Shown here piece after piece: positions 1 through 9,270 of a DNA stretch of 64,000 nt (positions are counted from its first letter, which is position 1; each line of letters opens with the position of its first letter). The position numbers were made by a program, and so were the translations under genes. The notes below the pieces were generated by a model, which was given only the letters and a program-made list of their open reading frames with translations, was not told where the DNA came from and did not search any database. Location: positions 930,001 to 994,000 of the forward strand of contig NZ_JNIO01000008.1 of the NCBI RefSeq assembly GCF_000702545.1, read 5' to 3'. The DNA comes from Selenomonas sp. AB3002. GTDB lineage: Bacteria; Bacillota; Negativicutes; Selenomonadales; Selenomonadaceae.

Positions 1-787
1 GCGCAGTGAAGAGCACGCTGTCAAAGCGGTCCCAAATGCCGCCGTGTCCCGGGATGATATTGCCGGAATCCTTGATGCCCGTATGGCGCTTGGCCACGGA
101 TTCCACCAAGTCCCCCAAAGTGCCGAAAATGGCAATCAGCACACCCAGTAGAGCCATGAGAGGCAGCGGCAGGCCGAAGAAGGCTCCCAAGGCCACAGTC
201 ATGGCGGTGGTACCAACTACTGCCCCCACAGCCCCCTCAATGGTCTTGTTGGGGCTGATGGCAGGGCAGAGCTTGTGTTTTCCGATGGCAGAGCCCACGA
301 AATAGGCAAAGCTGTCGCTGGACCAGGTGCCAATAAACATGACCCAGACCAGAGCGCAGCCGGGCTCAAAGGCTCCCAGTGATGTCTCTATAGGCGGCAG
401 ACCTGCTCCCAGCCCCCGCAGGGAAACAAGATGAGCAAAGGGCAGCCCCAGGTACATGATGCCCGCCGCCGACAGGCCCGCCGCCGGGAAGCTGACCTTG
501 CCGTGCAGGAGAACAGTTTCCAAAAAGATAGCCAGCACAGCCAGTGTTATGACGGCGCCCATAACCTCTGCCTTGCCAAGCCAGGCACAGCCCCAAAGAC
601 CTACCAGGCCCAGGGTGCCCACCAGGAAGGAAAGGTGCTCCCCCTTCTGCCTGAAGGCTCTCACATACTCCACCCAGGCCAGGATGGCCAGCAGCAGCGC
701 AAACAGGGCAAAGAGCTGCCCTCCCGTCTGTATGACCAAAGCCGCCAAGGCAATGCCGATGACGCCGGTGATGATTCTAACTAACAA
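1..787 (-). CDS. cdsA: Phosphatidate cytidylyltransferase (3' end outside window)
   Basis: Makes CDP-diacylglycerol from phosphatidate and CTP, the entry step to phospholipid synthesis in the membrane. I translated the minus strand directly. It begins at a TTG eight bases after an AAGGAG ribosome site and runs off the left edge. The body is strongly hydrophobic, and the end seen contains the family signature GHGGIWDRFDS preceded by KDSGNIIPG. An SDSFAY segment and a SPNKTIEGAVG segment lie upstream, as expected for CdsA. It follows uppS by 12 bases, the usual operon order. The missing part is only the extreme C-terminus. Confidence 0.93.
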   Translation of the reverse strand, partial: MLVRIITGVIGIALAALVIQTGGQLFALFALLLAILAWVEYVRAFRQKGEHLSFLVGTLGLVGLWGCAWLGKAEVMGAVITLAVLAIFLETVLLHGKVSFPAAGLSAAGIMYLGLPFAHLVSLRGLGAGLPPIETSLGAFEPGCALVWVMFIGTWSSDSFAYFVGSAIGKHKLCPAISPNKTIEGAVGAVVGTTAMTVALGAFFGLPLPLMALLGVLIAIFGTLGDLVESVAKRHTGIKDSGNIIPGHGGIWDRFDSVLFTA

Positions 788-799
788 ATGAACAGCTCC

Positions 800-1591
800 T
801 TATTTCTTATTAAGTCCCCCGAAGCGGCGGTCCCGATGGGCAAAATCCGTCATGGCCGCCACAAAATCCGCCGGGGTGAACTCAGGCCAGTTCTTGTCCG
901 TAAAATAAAACTCCGCATAGGCAGACTGCCACAGCAGGAAATTGCTGAGGCGCTGGTCGCCGCTGGTGCGGATCATGAGATCCACTGGCGGGTCCCCTGC
1001 CGTGTCCAGCAGGCTCTCCACCAGCTCAGCATCCACTTCCTCCTGCTTCAGGCTGCCGGCGGCTGCCTGGGCAGCCACCCTCTGCATGACCCGGAGCAGT
1101 TCGTCCTGGCCGCCGTAGTTGGCCGCCACATTGAAGTGGATGCCTGTATTGTTTGCCATGAGCCTTTCGGCATCGCTCATCTGACGCTGCAGGCTCTTGG
1201 GCATGCCTTCCTTTTTTCCCAGGAAACGGATGCGCACATTGTCATCATGCATTTCCTGCAGCTCTTTTTCCAGATACTCGGCAAAGAGCTTCATGAGGAA
1301 GTCCACTTCCGTTGTGGGGCGCTTCCAGTTCTCTGTAGAGAAAGCATACACCGTCAAAGCATCCAGCCCCAGGCCGATGGCGGTGCTGAGAATGCCCTTG
1401 AGGGTCTTGACCCCGGCCTTGTGGCCGGCAGTGCGGATAAGCCCCTGGCCCTTGGCCCAGCGGCCGTTGCCGTCCATGATCACCGCCACATGGCGGGGCA
1501 GCTTCTCCCATTCAATGGGAGCAAAAAGTGGGTCATCCCGCTTGGGGATTTCCTTGTAGGCATCTGCGCTGCCAAATATTTTTTTCCACAT
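800..1591 (-). CDS. uppS: Isoprenyl transferase (undecaprenyl diphosphate synthase)
   Basis: Cis-prenyltransferase that condenses isopentenyl diphosphate onto farnesyl diphosphate to make the C55 lipid carrier for peptidoglycan. The 263-residue protein has the typical length. HVAVIMDGNGRWAKG carries the catalytic Asp40, FSTENWKRP follows, and the C-terminal signature region reads DLMIRTSGDQRLSNFLLWQ then YAEFYFTD. It lies directly upstream of cdsA on the same strand, so lipid carrier and phospholipid precursor synthesis are probably cotranscribed. Confidence 0.97.
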   Translation of the reverse strand: MWKKIFGSADAYKEIPKRDDPLFAPIEWEKLPRHVAVIMDGNGRWAKGQGLIRTAGHKAGVKTLKGILSTAIGLGLDALTVYAFSTENWKRPTTEVDFLMKLFAEYLEKELQEMHDDNVRIRFLGKKEGMPKSLQRQMSDAERLMANNTGIHFNVAANYGGQDELLRVMQRVAAQAAAGSLKQEEVDAELVESLLDTAGDPPVDLMIRTSGDQRLSNFLLWQSAYAEFYFTDKNWPEFTPADFVAAMTDFAHRDRRFGGLNKK

Positions 1592-1631
1592 ATATGTGAA
1601 CCTCTTGGATTTAATCTCTAAATAGCATAAA

Positions 1632-1662
1632 GGCAGGCCCCTCTGAATGAGAAGGGCCTGCC
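1632..1662 (-). terminator. Hairpin between ferredoxin gene and uppS
   Basis: An inverted repeat with 11-base arms (GGCAGGCCCCT and AGGGGCCTGCC region) sits between the ferredoxin stop and uppS. On the minus strand it is followed only by a weak T-rich stretch, so it may attenuate rather than fully stop transcription into uppS. Confidence 0.5.
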
Positions 1663-1700
1663 CTGCAGGATTTCGTCCAGCTTCTCCTTAATCTTGACGA

Positions 1701-1874
1701 TTATTCCGGAGCAGAGATGGCCGATACAGGGCAGCCTGCTGCGCAGGCGCCGCACTCGACGCACTTATCTGGATCGATCTCGTAATGAGCGCTGCCTTCG
1801 CTGATAGCCTCCACGGGGCAAGTAGCCGCGCAAGCGCCGCAGGAAATGCAGTCATCACCGATCTTGTATGCCAT
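1701..1874 (-). CDS. Small 2[4Fe-4S] ferredoxin
   Basis: A 57-residue bacterial ferredoxin, a soluble low-potential electron carrier. Two complete cluster motifs are visible: CISCGACAATCP near residues 9-20 and CVECGACAAGCP near 38-49, giving eight cysteines for two [4Fe-4S] clusters. The start chosen is the ATG seven bases after AAGGAGGTG; a longer reading adds 12 residues with no ribosome site. It lies between a small unknown gene and uppS. Its redox partner cannot be told from the context. Confidence 0.95.
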   Translation of the reverse strand: MAYKIGDDCISCGACAATCPVEAISEGSAHYEIDPDKCVECGACAAGCPVSAISAPE

Positions 1875-1878
1875 TATC

Positions 1879-2109
1879 TTACACCTCCTTATCTTGGTGA
1901 CCCTGGACACTAGGTATTACCTTGGCCCCCAGTGTCACTTTGATGCCCTGCCCATGCTCTTGCACACGCAGGACGTACAGACGCTGCTCGTCTGTCTTGA
2001 AAAAATCACGCACGGGGCGTGTAATTTCCCGTTCATAAGGTACACCCGAATCCTGCAGGAGAGCTTCTGCCTCCTCCCAGGGCAGGGCGACAAGCGATTG
2101 GCAGTCCAT
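1879..2109 (-). CDS. Conserved-looking small protein coupled to frr
   Basis: A 76-residue protein I do not recognise. Its ATG shares one base with the frr stop codon (TGATG), which implies translational coupling, and it ends just upstream of the ferredoxin ribosome site. The composition is that of a soluble, mixed-charge protein without membrane segments or cysteine motifs. The codon use and tight packing inside a housekeeping operon argue that it is real. It may be a lineage-specific accessory of the frr operon; no function is proposed. Confidence 0.75.
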   Translation of the reverse strand: MDCQSLVALPWEEAEALLQDSGVPYEREITRPVRDFFKTDEQRLYVLRVQEHGQGIKVTLGAKVIPSVQGHQDKEV

Positions 2110-2672
2110 CAGACTTCCATGACCTCTTTTTCCTTGGCAGCCCGGGCAGAATCCACCAGCTTGATGTACTTGTCCACCAGCTTCTGGACATCTTCCTGCC
2201 CCTTCTTGGACTCGTCCTCGGTGATTTCCTTGGCCTTCTCCAGCTTCTTGATAGCCTCGTTGCCATCGCGGCGCACATTGCGCATAGCCACCTTGGCCTC
2301 CTCGGCCTTCTTGTTCACCGTCTTGACGATTTCCTTGCGGCGTTCCTGGGTAGGCTGGGGAATGGACAGGCGGATGGCAGTGCCGTCAGAGTTGGGAGAC
2401 AGGCCCAGGTCAGACTTCATGATAGCCACTTCGATGTCGTGGAGGATAGTCTTCTCCCAAGGCTGGATGACAATCATGTGAGGCTCGGGCACTGAGACCT
2501 TGGCCACCTGGTTCACAGGGGTAGGCGTGCCATAATACTCCACCATGACCTTGTCCAGCAGGGACGGAGTAGCGCGGCCTGCACGGAGGGTGCCGAACTC
2601 ACGCTTCACAGCCTCCAGGGATTTCTTCATGCGTTCTTCTTCATTTGCCAGGATTTCTTTTACGGTAGCCAT
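2109..2672 (-). CDS. frr: Ribosome recycling factor
   Basis: Together with EF-G, RRF splits post-termination ribosomes. At 187 residues it has the standard length. Diagnostic stretches are LRAGRATPSLLDKV, YYGTPTPVNQVA, and the C-terminal RRDGNEAIKKLEK helix. Its ATG overlaps the pyrH stop by one base (TAATG), and its own stop overlaps the next gene, so three consecutive genes are translationally coupled. Confidence 0.98.
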   Translation of the reverse strand: MATVKEILANEEERMKKSLEAVKREFGTLRAGRATPSLLDKVMVEYYGTPTPVNQVAKVSVPEPHMIVIQPWEKTILHDIEVAIMKSDLGLSPNSDGTAIRLSIPQPTQERRKEIVKTVNKKAEEAKVAMRNVRRDGNEAIKKLEKAKEITEDESKKGQEDVQKLVDKYIKLVDSARAAKEKEVMEV

Positions 2673-3397
2673 TACTCTTTCCCTCCTACGGTGGTGCCAA
2701 TCTCCTCGCCCAAAGCCGCACGGGCGATGTTTTCATGGTCGTCGATGTTGAAGACCACCAGCTGGATCTTGTTGTCCATGCACAGGCTGGTAGCCGTGGA
2801 GTCCATCACAGCCAGACCCTGGTTCAGGATGTCGATATAAGCCAGATGGTCGTACTTCTTGGCGTCGGGGTTCTTGTTGGGGTCAGAATCGTAGATGCCG
2901 TCAGTGCCCTTCTTGGCCATGAGGATCACGTCTGCCTCTACCTCAGCAGCCCGCAGGGCAGCAGTAGTATCGGTAGAGAAGTAGGGATTGCCCGTACCTG
3001 CACCAAAGATGACCACACGGCCCTTTTCCATGTGACGGATGGCCTTGCGGCGGATATAAGGCTCTGCCACCTGGCGCATCTCGATGGCAGTCTGGACACG
3101 AGTGTCCACATCGATTTTCTCCAGAGCATCCTGCAGGGCCAAAGAGTTCATGACAGTAGCCAGCATGCCCATATAATCAGCAGAGGCACGGTCCATGCCC
3201 TTGGCGCTGCCGGAAAGGCCGCGCCAGATATTGCCGCCTCCTACCACGATAGCCACATCCACGCCATGGTCGCGGATGACCTTGATCTGCCTGGCAATAT
3301 CCTCTACCACTTCAGGATTGATGCCAAAGCCCTGGTCACCAGCCAAGGACTCGCCGGACAATTTCAGAACCACACGTTTATATTTAGCTGTTTCCAA
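2672..3397 (-). CDS. pyrH: UMP kinase
   Basis: Phosphorylates UMP to UDP, the first committed step to UTP and CTP. The amino-acid-kinase fold is shown by [10 protein letters not shown] near the N-terminus, [10 protein letters not shown], and the C-terminal [13 protein letters not shown] segment. I place the start at the TTG seven bases after GGAGGG, giving 241 residues, the usual family length. A longer reading would put the ribosome site inside the coding region. It is cotranscribed with frr; a terminator separates it from tsf. Confidence 0.96.
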   Translation of the reverse strand: METAKYKRVVLKLSGESLAGDQGFGINPEVVEDIARQIKVIRDHGVDVAIVVGGGNIWRGLSGSAKGMDRASADYMGMLATVMNSLALQDALEKIDVDTRVQTAIEMRQVAEPYIRRKAIRHMEKGRVVIFGAGTGNPYFSTDTTAALRAAEVEADVILMAKKGTDGIYDSDPNKNPDAKKYDHLAYIDILNQGLAVMDSTATSLCMDNKIQLVVFNIDDHENIARAALGEEIGTTVGGKE

Positions 3398-3462
3398 AGC
3401 AAACCCTCCATTTATCAAGTTTCACTATCTGCCATTATAACATAAATGTATAGCCTTTTTCC

Positions 3463-3499
3463 ATAAAAAAATAAAGAGGACATCAGTTAAGATGTCCTC
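3463..3499 (-). terminator. Intrinsic terminator after tsf
   Basis: On the minus strand GAGGACATC, a six-base loop and GATGTCCTC are followed by a T-rich run (TTTATTTTTTT). It ends the tsf transcript before pyrH. Confidence 0.9.
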
Positions 3500-3520
3500 T
3501 CATAAAAGGGAAGCCCCTTC

Positions 3521-4393
3521 TTATTTCATCTGTGCAGCAACCTCTGCAGCGAAGTCCTCTTCCTTCTTCTCGATGCCCTCGCCCAGCTGGAAGCGGGTGA
3601 AAGCATTGACCTTCTCGCTGCCAAGCACGTCAGCAACGGTCTTGTCGGAATCCTTCACGAAAATCTGCTCGTTCAGGCAGACTTCCTTGTAGAACTTGTT
3701 GATGCGGCCCTCAACCATCTTGTCCACGATCTTCTCGGGCTTGCCCTCTTCCAGAGCCTGCTTGCGGAGCACTTCCTTCTCGTGCTCGAGGTCAGCAGCA
3801 TCTACACCGCTGCGGTCGATAGCGGTGGGGTTGGCAGCTGCAATCTGCATAGCCACATCGTGAGCCAGCTCCTCGCTGCCGCCGGTGAGGTCAACCAGCA
3901 CGCCAATCTTGCCGCCCATGTGGATGTAGGAAGCAACCTGGCCAGCGCTCTCATAGCGAGCGAAACGACGGAGGGAAATCTTCTCGCCGATGGTAGCAGT
4001 AGCCTCGATGAGCAGGTCGGAAACCTTCTTGCCCTCGATCTCGCTGTTGTTCAGAGCATCAACATCGCCGGAAGCAATCTTGGCCTCCACGATGTGCTTG
4101 GCAACCTTGGCCACCAGAGCCTTGAACTGGTCGTTGCCAGCAGCGAAGTCGGTCTCGCAGTTGATCTCAACTACGCAGCCGCTCTTGGCATCCTCGGAAA
4201 CATAAGCACCGACAGCACCCTCTGCAGCCACGCGGCCAGCCTTCTTCTCAGCCTTGGCAATGCCCTTCTCGCGCAGGAAGTCGATGGCCTTTGCCATGTC
4301 GCCGCCTACCTCAGTCAGAGCCTTCTTGCAGTCCATCATGCCTGCGCCGGTGGTCTCGCGCAGTTCCTTTACCATAGCAGCAGTAATTGCCAT
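3521..4393 (-). CDS. tsf: Elongation factor Ts
   Basis: Nucleotide exchange factor for EF-Tu. The 290-residue protein has the N-terminal UBA-type segment with [16 protein letters not shown] and the characteristic [14 protein letters not shown] motif that contacts EF-Tu, followed by the two dimerisation-type subdomains. AGGAGG precedes the ATG. It is downstream of rpsB but separated from it by a terminator and a long inverted repeat. Confidence 0.98.
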   Translation of the reverse strand: MAITAAMVKELRETTGAGMMDCKKALTEVGGDMAKAIDFLREKGIAKAEKKAGRVAAEGAVGAYVSEDAKSGCVVEINCETDFAAGNDQFKALVAKVAKHIVEAKIASGDVDALNNSEIEGKKVSDLLIEATATIGEKISLRRFARYESAGQVASYIHMGGKIGVLVDLTGGSEELAHDVAMQIAAANPTAIDRSGVDAADLEHEKEVLRKQALEEGKPEKIVDKMVEGRINKFYKEVCLNEQIFVKDSDKTVADVLGSEKVNAFTRFQLGEGIEKKEEDFAAEVAAQMK

Positions 4394-4437
4394 TTATATT
4401 TCCTCCTAAAACCTTTTTATAAAATGTGCGTGAGTGA

Positions 4438-4570
4438 GGGGCACAGATACAGCATAAGCGGAACGTGTGGAATTTTACGATGAGTCTTAGCGAACACAAG
4501 CCGAAAGGCGCAGTGGGAGCATAGACTCGATCGTAAAATTCCAAGTGAAGCGTTGCTGTGTCTGTGACCC
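4438..4570. repeat. Long imperfect inverted repeat between rpsB and tsf
   Basis: The two halves are near reverse complements over about 50 bases each. GTGGAATTTTACGAT on the left matches ATCGTAAAATTCCA on the right, and GCACAGATACAGC matches GCTGTGTCTGTG. The whole would fold into a very long hairpin. It is not coding: short frames across it lack ribosome sites and known motifs. It could be a mobile palindromic repeat or a structured RNA leader for tsf. Confidence 0.75.
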
Positions 4571-4580
4571 GAACGCCTTA

Positions 4581-4621
4581 GAATAAATAACGGGGCAAGG
4601 GATAACGATTCCCTTACCCCG
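4581..4621 (-). terminator. Terminator after rpsB
   Basis: On the minus strand GGGGTAAGGGA and TCCCTTGCCCC form a strong hairpin followed by TTATTTATTC. It lies 30 bases past the rpsB stop. Confidence 0.75.
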
Positions 4622-4651
4622 TCTAGGTCATTTGTCAAATATCAAGCGATA

Positions 4652-5365
4652 TTACTCAGCAGCCTGAGCCTCGCTAGCATCGGAGCCCTGACGGCCTTCC
4701 AGCACAGCGTCAGCCATCTTGGCAGTCAGCAGGCGCACGGCGCGGATAGCGTCGTCGTTGCCGGGGATGACATAATCGATCTCATCAGGATCGCAGTTGG
4801 TGTCAACGATAGCCACGATGGGGATGTTCAGCTTGCGAGCCTCAGCCACAGCTATGCGCTCCTTGCGGGGATCAACCACGAAGAGTGCGCCCGGCAGCTT
4901 GTTCATCTCTTTGATACCGCCGAGGTAAGTCTCCAGCTTGTTCATCTCATGACGAAGAACCTGGACTTCCTTCTTGGTGAGGACCTCAAAAGTGCCGTCC
5001 TCTTCCATAGCCTCCAGCTCCTTGAGGCGTGCAACACGCTTCTGGATGGTCTGGAAGTTGGTCATCATGCCGCCCAGCCAACGCTCGTTGACATAGAACT
5101 GGCCTGCACGCTCAGACTCCTCACGGATAGCTTCCTGAGCCTGCTTCTTCGTGCCCACGAAGAGCACGGACTTGCCTTCCTCTGCAACGCTGCGCAGGAA
5201 AGCATATGCCTCATCGATCTTCTTCACGGTCTTCTGGAGATCAACGATGTAGATACCGTTGCGCTCGGTGAAGATGTAGCGGGCCATTTTCGGGTTCCAG
5301 CGACGAGTCTGATGACCGAAGTGGACACCTGCCTCGAGAAGCTGTTTCATAGAAATAACTGACAT
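4652..5365 (-). CDS. rpsB: 30S ribosomal protein S2
   Basis: Structural protein of the small ribosomal subunit. The 237-residue product starts [19 protein letters not shown] and contains [24 protein letters not shown] and the [19 protein letters not shown] segment, all typical of S2. The start is the ATG eight bases after AGGAGGT; an upstream in-frame extension of 23 residues lacks a ribosome site. A consensus-like promoter lies in the gap before it. Confidence 0.98.
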   Translation of the reverse strand: MSVISMKQLLEAGVHFGHQTRRWNPKMARYIFTERNGIYIVDLQKTVKKIDEAYAFLRSVAEEGKSVLFVGTKKQAQEAIREESERAGQFYVNERWLGGMMTNFQTIQKRVARLKELEAMEEDGTFEVLTKKEVQVLRHEMNKLETYLGGIKEMNKLPGALFVVDPRKERIAVAEARKLNIPIVAIVDTNCDPDEIDYVIPGNDDAIRAVRLLTAKMADAVLEGRQGSDASEAQAAE

Positions 5366-5478
5366 AGTGGTGCACCTCCTGTTTTGTACTTCTGCTGCCC
5401 TCATCCTCCGCGTCACCACGCTTTTACGCGGCACAGTACGGCTATCGGGCCAGCATGTTTATTTTTACACCGTGGAAA

Positions 5479-5508
5479 AGTATATCATAAGCCCTGGAAA
5501 CTTGGCAA
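5479..5508 (-). promoter_or_regulatory. Probable promoter of rpsB
   Basis: On the minus strand TTGCCA and TATACT are separated by 18 bases, about 110 bases upstream of the rpsB ATG. The long leader could hold an S2 autoregulatory structure, but I cannot define one. Confidence 0.55.
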
Positions 5509-5529
5509 TATGTTTTTTAATTTTTTTCG

Positions 5530-7530
5530 CTACCTTTTATCAAGTTCCGGCCAGCCCGTCCTGGCCTCGTCATAAGCTTCCATATAGTGAGCCAGGTCAT
5601 GCAGGAGCTTTTCCGGCTCCAGGGGCTTGGTCAGATGGCTGTTCATGCCGGCTGCCTTGGACTTCTCCGCATCCTCCCTGAAGGCATTGGCGGTCAGAGC
5701 CAGGATGGGCACTGCCCTGCTGTCCTTGCGGGGCATGGCACGTATGAGCTTGGCAGCCTGCAGCCCATCCATCACCGGCATGCGGATATCCATCAGGATA
5801 GCATCTATGCTGCCCAGATCCGAATCATTGAAAATCTCTATACCGATCTGCCCATTCTCTGCCAAGATCACCGCCATGCCCTCATCCTCCAGCAAGGTCT
5901 TGGCCAGTTCCTGATTGAGAGCATTATCCTCACAGAGCAGCACCCGCCGCCCCTCAAAGAAGTCTTTGGGAATGACCTCGTTCCCTCTGCCCGGCACAGG
6001 AGCCATCACCTGCTCCATATAGAACTCCACCTTGAACTCCGTGCCCTCGCCTACCCTGCTGGACACGTTTATGCTGCCCCCCAGCATATCCACCAGCTGC
6101 TTGGCAATAGCCAGCCCCAGTCCCGTCCCCTGCACAGGCAGCCTGTGCTCCTGGACAAAAGGCTCGAACATCTTGGGCAGGAAAGAATCCTCCATGCCTA
6201 TGCCCGTATCCTTGATGCTGACACGGCACTTCCGCCGCCCCCCCTGCCTTTCAGGCAGGCATTCGGCAGCAAAAGTCACCGTCCCTCCCACATGGGTGAA
6301 CTTGACTGCATTGGAAAGGAGATTCAGGAAAACCTTGTTGAGCTTCAGGGCATCCACTTTCACCGTCCCCATCTCAGCCAGGCTTCCCTTCGTCTCAAAA
6401 TGCAACCCTTTATTTTCCGCCATGGAGCTGATGGTGGTGAGCAAGGCATCGAACATGTTCTCTGCCTCGACGATTTCCGGTTCCAGCCGCAGCTTGCCAG
6501 CGGAAATCCTGGAAAGCTCCAAAGTATCATCAATCAGGCTTTGGAGCAGCTCCGCAGACTTGAGTATCTTCTGCAGGTAATTCTGCACCTTCTCCATATT
6601 GTTGGAAGCCGCCGCCAGCCGGGCAAAGCCCAGGATGCCGTTCAGAGGCGTGCGCATATCATGGCTCACATTGGAAAGAAAGGCTGTCTTGGCCCGGTTT
6701 GCCATTTCCGTGCGCTTGAGGGAGGCCAGCAGCCTGTCATTCAGTTCCACGATCTTCTGCTGCTGGCGGTACTCCTCGGTGACATCCTCAAAGCTGCCCA
6801 CCAGCCCCACGATCTCTCCATTTTCAATCAGGGGGCTCTTGCTGGCAACGATATCACGCATTTCCCCGTGGCTCAGGCATTTGCCGCGTACCCTGTGAGT
6901 TGAATGGCCTGTCTCCAGCACCCAAAGCTCATCATTCTTGTAGGGACCGTCCTCCTCATGCCAACCCATATCCTCATCGGTTTTGCCTATGATGACGGAC
7001 TCACTGGGAAAACCGTAATACTCCAGAAACGCCTTATTCGCCCCCAGGAACCTGCGGTCCTTATCCTTCCAGAAAATGCCGATCTGGGTAGTCTCCAGTA
7101 TCTTGTCCAAAAGCAGGTTCATGTGTTTCTGCTCTGCCCGGCGCCGCTCATTCTGCTCATGTTCCTGGGCCACATCCATGAGACTGCTGTAAAAAAGCCT
7201 GCCTCCTTCTGGCAGATTCACCTGCACAGTATGACAGATAACCCAAGCATAAGTGCCATCAGGTCGAAGCATACGGAAACTCAGTCGCCACTGCTCTTCC
7301 CCATTATCCAAAGCCCTTTGGGTAGCCTGTCTGATCCGCTGGGTATCCTCAGGGTGTGTCACCAAATCCAGCGACTGAGACAAATAATGGCAAGCTGCCT
7401 CTTCCTCCAGCCTGAGGAAATCACAAAGCCCCTTGGAAACCTTCAGGCACTGTCTGCCCTCGTCCTCCTCATATGAATAAATGAATATCGGCACCGGCAA
7501 TGCCGCCATGTTCTCCCATTCCATTGCCAT
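5530..7530 (-). CDS. Cytosolic PAS-PAS hybrid histidine kinase with receiver domain
   Basis: A sensor kinase of about 666 residues. Two PAS-like sensory regions (about 10-125 and 145-260, the second with IGKTDEDMGW) are followed by a HisKA domain with the phosphoacceptor in SNVSHDMRTPLNGILG near residue 290. An HATPase domain comes next, with NLLSNAVKFTH, DTGIGM and GTGLGLAIAKQ. A C-terminal receiver has the acceptor Asp in ILMDIRMPVMDG near 580 and the KPLEPEKL switch. No membrane segment is present, so it senses a cytoplasmic signal. No separate response regulator is adjacent, so output may go through an unlinked phosphotransfer protein. I prefer the ATG after AGGTGGG over a GTG four codons earlier. 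Confidence 0.93.
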   Translation of the reverse strand: MAMEWENMAALPVPIFIYSYEEDEGRQCLKVSKGLCDFLRLEEEAACHYLSQSLDLVTHPEDTQRIRQATQRALDNGEEQWRLSFRMLRPDGTYAWVICHTVQVNLPEGGRLFYSSLMDVAQEHEQNERRRAEQKHMNLLLDKILETTQIGIFWKDKDRRFLGANKAFLEYYGFPSESVIIGKTDEDMGWHEEDGPYKNDELWVLETGHSTHRVRGKCLSHGEMRDIVASKSPLIENGEIVGLVGSFEDVTEEYRQQQKIVELNDRLLASLKRTEMANRAKTAFLSNVSHDMRTPLNGILGFARLAAASNNMEKVQNYLQKILKSAELLQSLIDDTLELSRISAGKLRLEPEIVEAENMFDALLTTISSMAENKGLHFETKGSLAEMGTVKVDALKLNKVFLNLLSNAVKFTHVGGTVTFAAECLPERQGGRRKCRVSIKDTGIGMEDSFLPKMFEPFVQEHRLPVQGTGLGLAIAKQLVDMLGGSINVSSRVGEGTEFKVEFYMEQVMAPVPGRGNEVIPKDFFEGRRVLLCEDNALNQELAKTLLEDEGMAVILAENGQIGIEIFNDSDLGSIDAILMDIRMPVMDGLQAAKLIRAMPRKDSRAVPILALTANAFREDAEKSKAAGMNSHLTKPLEPEKLLHDLAHYMEAYDEARTGWPELDKR

Positions 7531-7705
7531 CGTCCATCCCACCTTGTTCTTCTGTCAATAACTATATTCAAAGTCCATTATTCCAAATACTTCCCGATAG
7601 GCAAAATATTTCTCTTACTAGTATTCTGCCTCAACTGCCAAAATGCCTGCCAGCGCAAAAGAAAAAACGCACCTGCCAGACGACAGATGCGGTATGTATA
7701 CAGAA

Positions 7706-9055
7706 TTAAAGCAATTTGGTCACCAGGACAATCAAGGGCAAAGCAATCAAGGTTCTTTCGATGAAGATGAGGAAGAGCCGTTTCATATCCAGCCCCACCT
7801 CGCTCTTGACGATGATGCTGCCCACCTCCGTGAGGTAAATGATCTGCACCAGCGAAAGGGCAGCCACCACAAAGCGTGTGGCATAAGGCAGGTCGGTACT
7901 GGTGATCAGGGCAGGGATGAACATGTCGATAAAGCCCACCAAAGTGGCAGGAGCAATCTGGAAGGCTCCCTCTACTCCCAAAAGCTGCATATACATGCCC
8001 ATGGGATAGGCCAGCCAGTGGAAAATGCTCGTTTCATTCACCAGGATTGAACCAATGGTTCCCCAGGCGACCACCACAGGGATAAGGTCAAAGATTATGC
8101 CCAGAGTCATGGCCGTGGCCTGCTCGAATGCCTTCCTGAAACTGAATTCACCGGCCCGCTCCAATGCCGCCCTGAAAGCCCAGCGCAGCAGCGTGGCCTC
8201 TGGCGGCACTTCCTCCGCCAGGCGTTTCTCTCCCCGATAGTCATTTGGCACTGCAGCCAGCGGAAACAACCTGACCCCGATAACCGCCAAAAGAAGGCCA
8301 ATCGCAGTGACGGAAGCATAGAGCAGCAGGAAGTGGTCAGCCACCTTCAGGGTCTCCGCCACCACCAGGCAGAAGGGAATGGACACCAGTGAGAAATTGG
8401 TCATGATGCAGGCCGCTTCCCGACGACTGTAGAAGCCCCCCTGATATTGCCCCGCCGTGATCAGCACGGCAGTATTGGAAGACGAAAGCCAGGAGGCAAT
8501 GAGATCCACGGAAGCCCGGCCGGGCACATGGAACAGGGGCCGCACCAAAGGCTTCAGCAAGATGCCCACAAACTCCATGATTCCTGAGTCCGTCAGGAAG
8601 GGCAGGATGAAGCTCAAAGTCACTGCCAGGGCAATCAGGGTCTGGCCCAGCCCCATCATGCTGCCGCCTACGTCATCGCCGATAACCCACTCAGGCCCAA
8701 AGCCGAAAAACACGCCCAGGGCAATCACAGCCGCCGCCAGGCGGGTCAGGAGATAGACCTTGGAGACACAGGCAATTTCCCTGAGCAATTTATACCCGCC
8801 ACGCTCTGATGGCTTCATAAAAAGCCCACCCAAGGCCAGCAGCGCCGCCGCCACAACCAGGCACACCAGCAGCCAGGGCGCATTCGCTCCAATCCACTTG
8901 TCCAGCGAATCCGTCAGCACGCTCAACGGGGTATTGAACCCCTCCCCGCCCCCCATGGGGCACAGGAACATGGCGAGGCCGAAAATGGAACAGCCAAAAA
9001 ACTTCAGGCTGCTGCTCCGGCTATTCAGGCCGGAGGATGTCATCTCCTTCTCCAT
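7706..9055 (-). CDS. YjiH-family membrane transporter with nucleoside-recognition (Gate) domains
   Basis: An integral membrane protein of about 449 residues with many hydrophobic helices. It resembles E. coli YjiH and spore-maturation-type Gate proteins, which are thought to move nucleosides or similar small molecules. Typical stretches are FLTDSGIMEFVG, LSSSNTAVLITAGQYQGGFYSRREA and the C-terminal GSIIVKSEVGLD. The substrate is not experimentally settled for the family. The start chosen is the ATG six bases after GAGGAG. It stands alone between the kinase and a divergently transcribed gene. Confidence 0.85.
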   Translation of the reverse strand: MEKEMTSSGLNSRSSSLKFFGCSIFGLAMFLCPMGGGEGFNTPLSVLTDSLDKWIGANAPWLLVCLVVAAALLALGGLFMKPSERGGYKLLREIACVSKVYLLTRLAAAVIALGVFFGFGPEWVIGDDVGGSMMGLGQTLIALAVTLSFILPFLTDSGIMEFVGILLKPLVRPLFHVPGRASVDLIASWLSSSNTAVLITAGQYQGGFYSRREAACIMTNFSLVSIPFCLVVAETLKVADHFLLLYASVTAIGLLLAVIGVRLFPLAAVPNDYRGEKRLAEEVPPEATLLRWAFRAALERAGEFSFRKAFEQATAMTLGIIFDLIPVVVAWGTIGSILVNETSIFHWLAYPMGMYMQLLGVEGAFQIAPATLVGFIDMFIPALITSTDLPYATRFVVAALSLVQIIYLTEVGSIIVKSEVGLDMKRLFLIFIERTLIALPLIVLVTKLL

Positions 9056-9220
9056 GCAAAAACTCCTCATCTTATTTGTTATGGTTTTCTTTTATTTTGT
9101 CATAGTGTATATAGACACCCTTCCCATGATAGGAGGAGACGATCATTTTGTCAAGGATTTTTTTGAATATTTATTGCCTGTCAATGAATATTTATCCAGA
9201 CGACATCATAATTCCCAACT

Positions 9221-9249
9221 TTGTCATAATCGGCAATACATGATATAAT
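9221..9249 (+). promoter_or_regulatory. Consensus sigma-A promoter
   Basis: TTGTCA and a perfect TATAAT with a 17-base spacer, 22 bases upstream of the start of the next plus-strand gene. Confidence 0.8.
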
Positions 9250-9270
9250 CTCCCCTGGGAGGGATTGAAT

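Noticed and set aside
4311-4638. Two short minus-strand frames across the rpsB-tsf gap
   Set aside because: They cross the inverted repeat and the rpsB terminator and lack ribosome sites; the DNA is better explained as a hairpin element.
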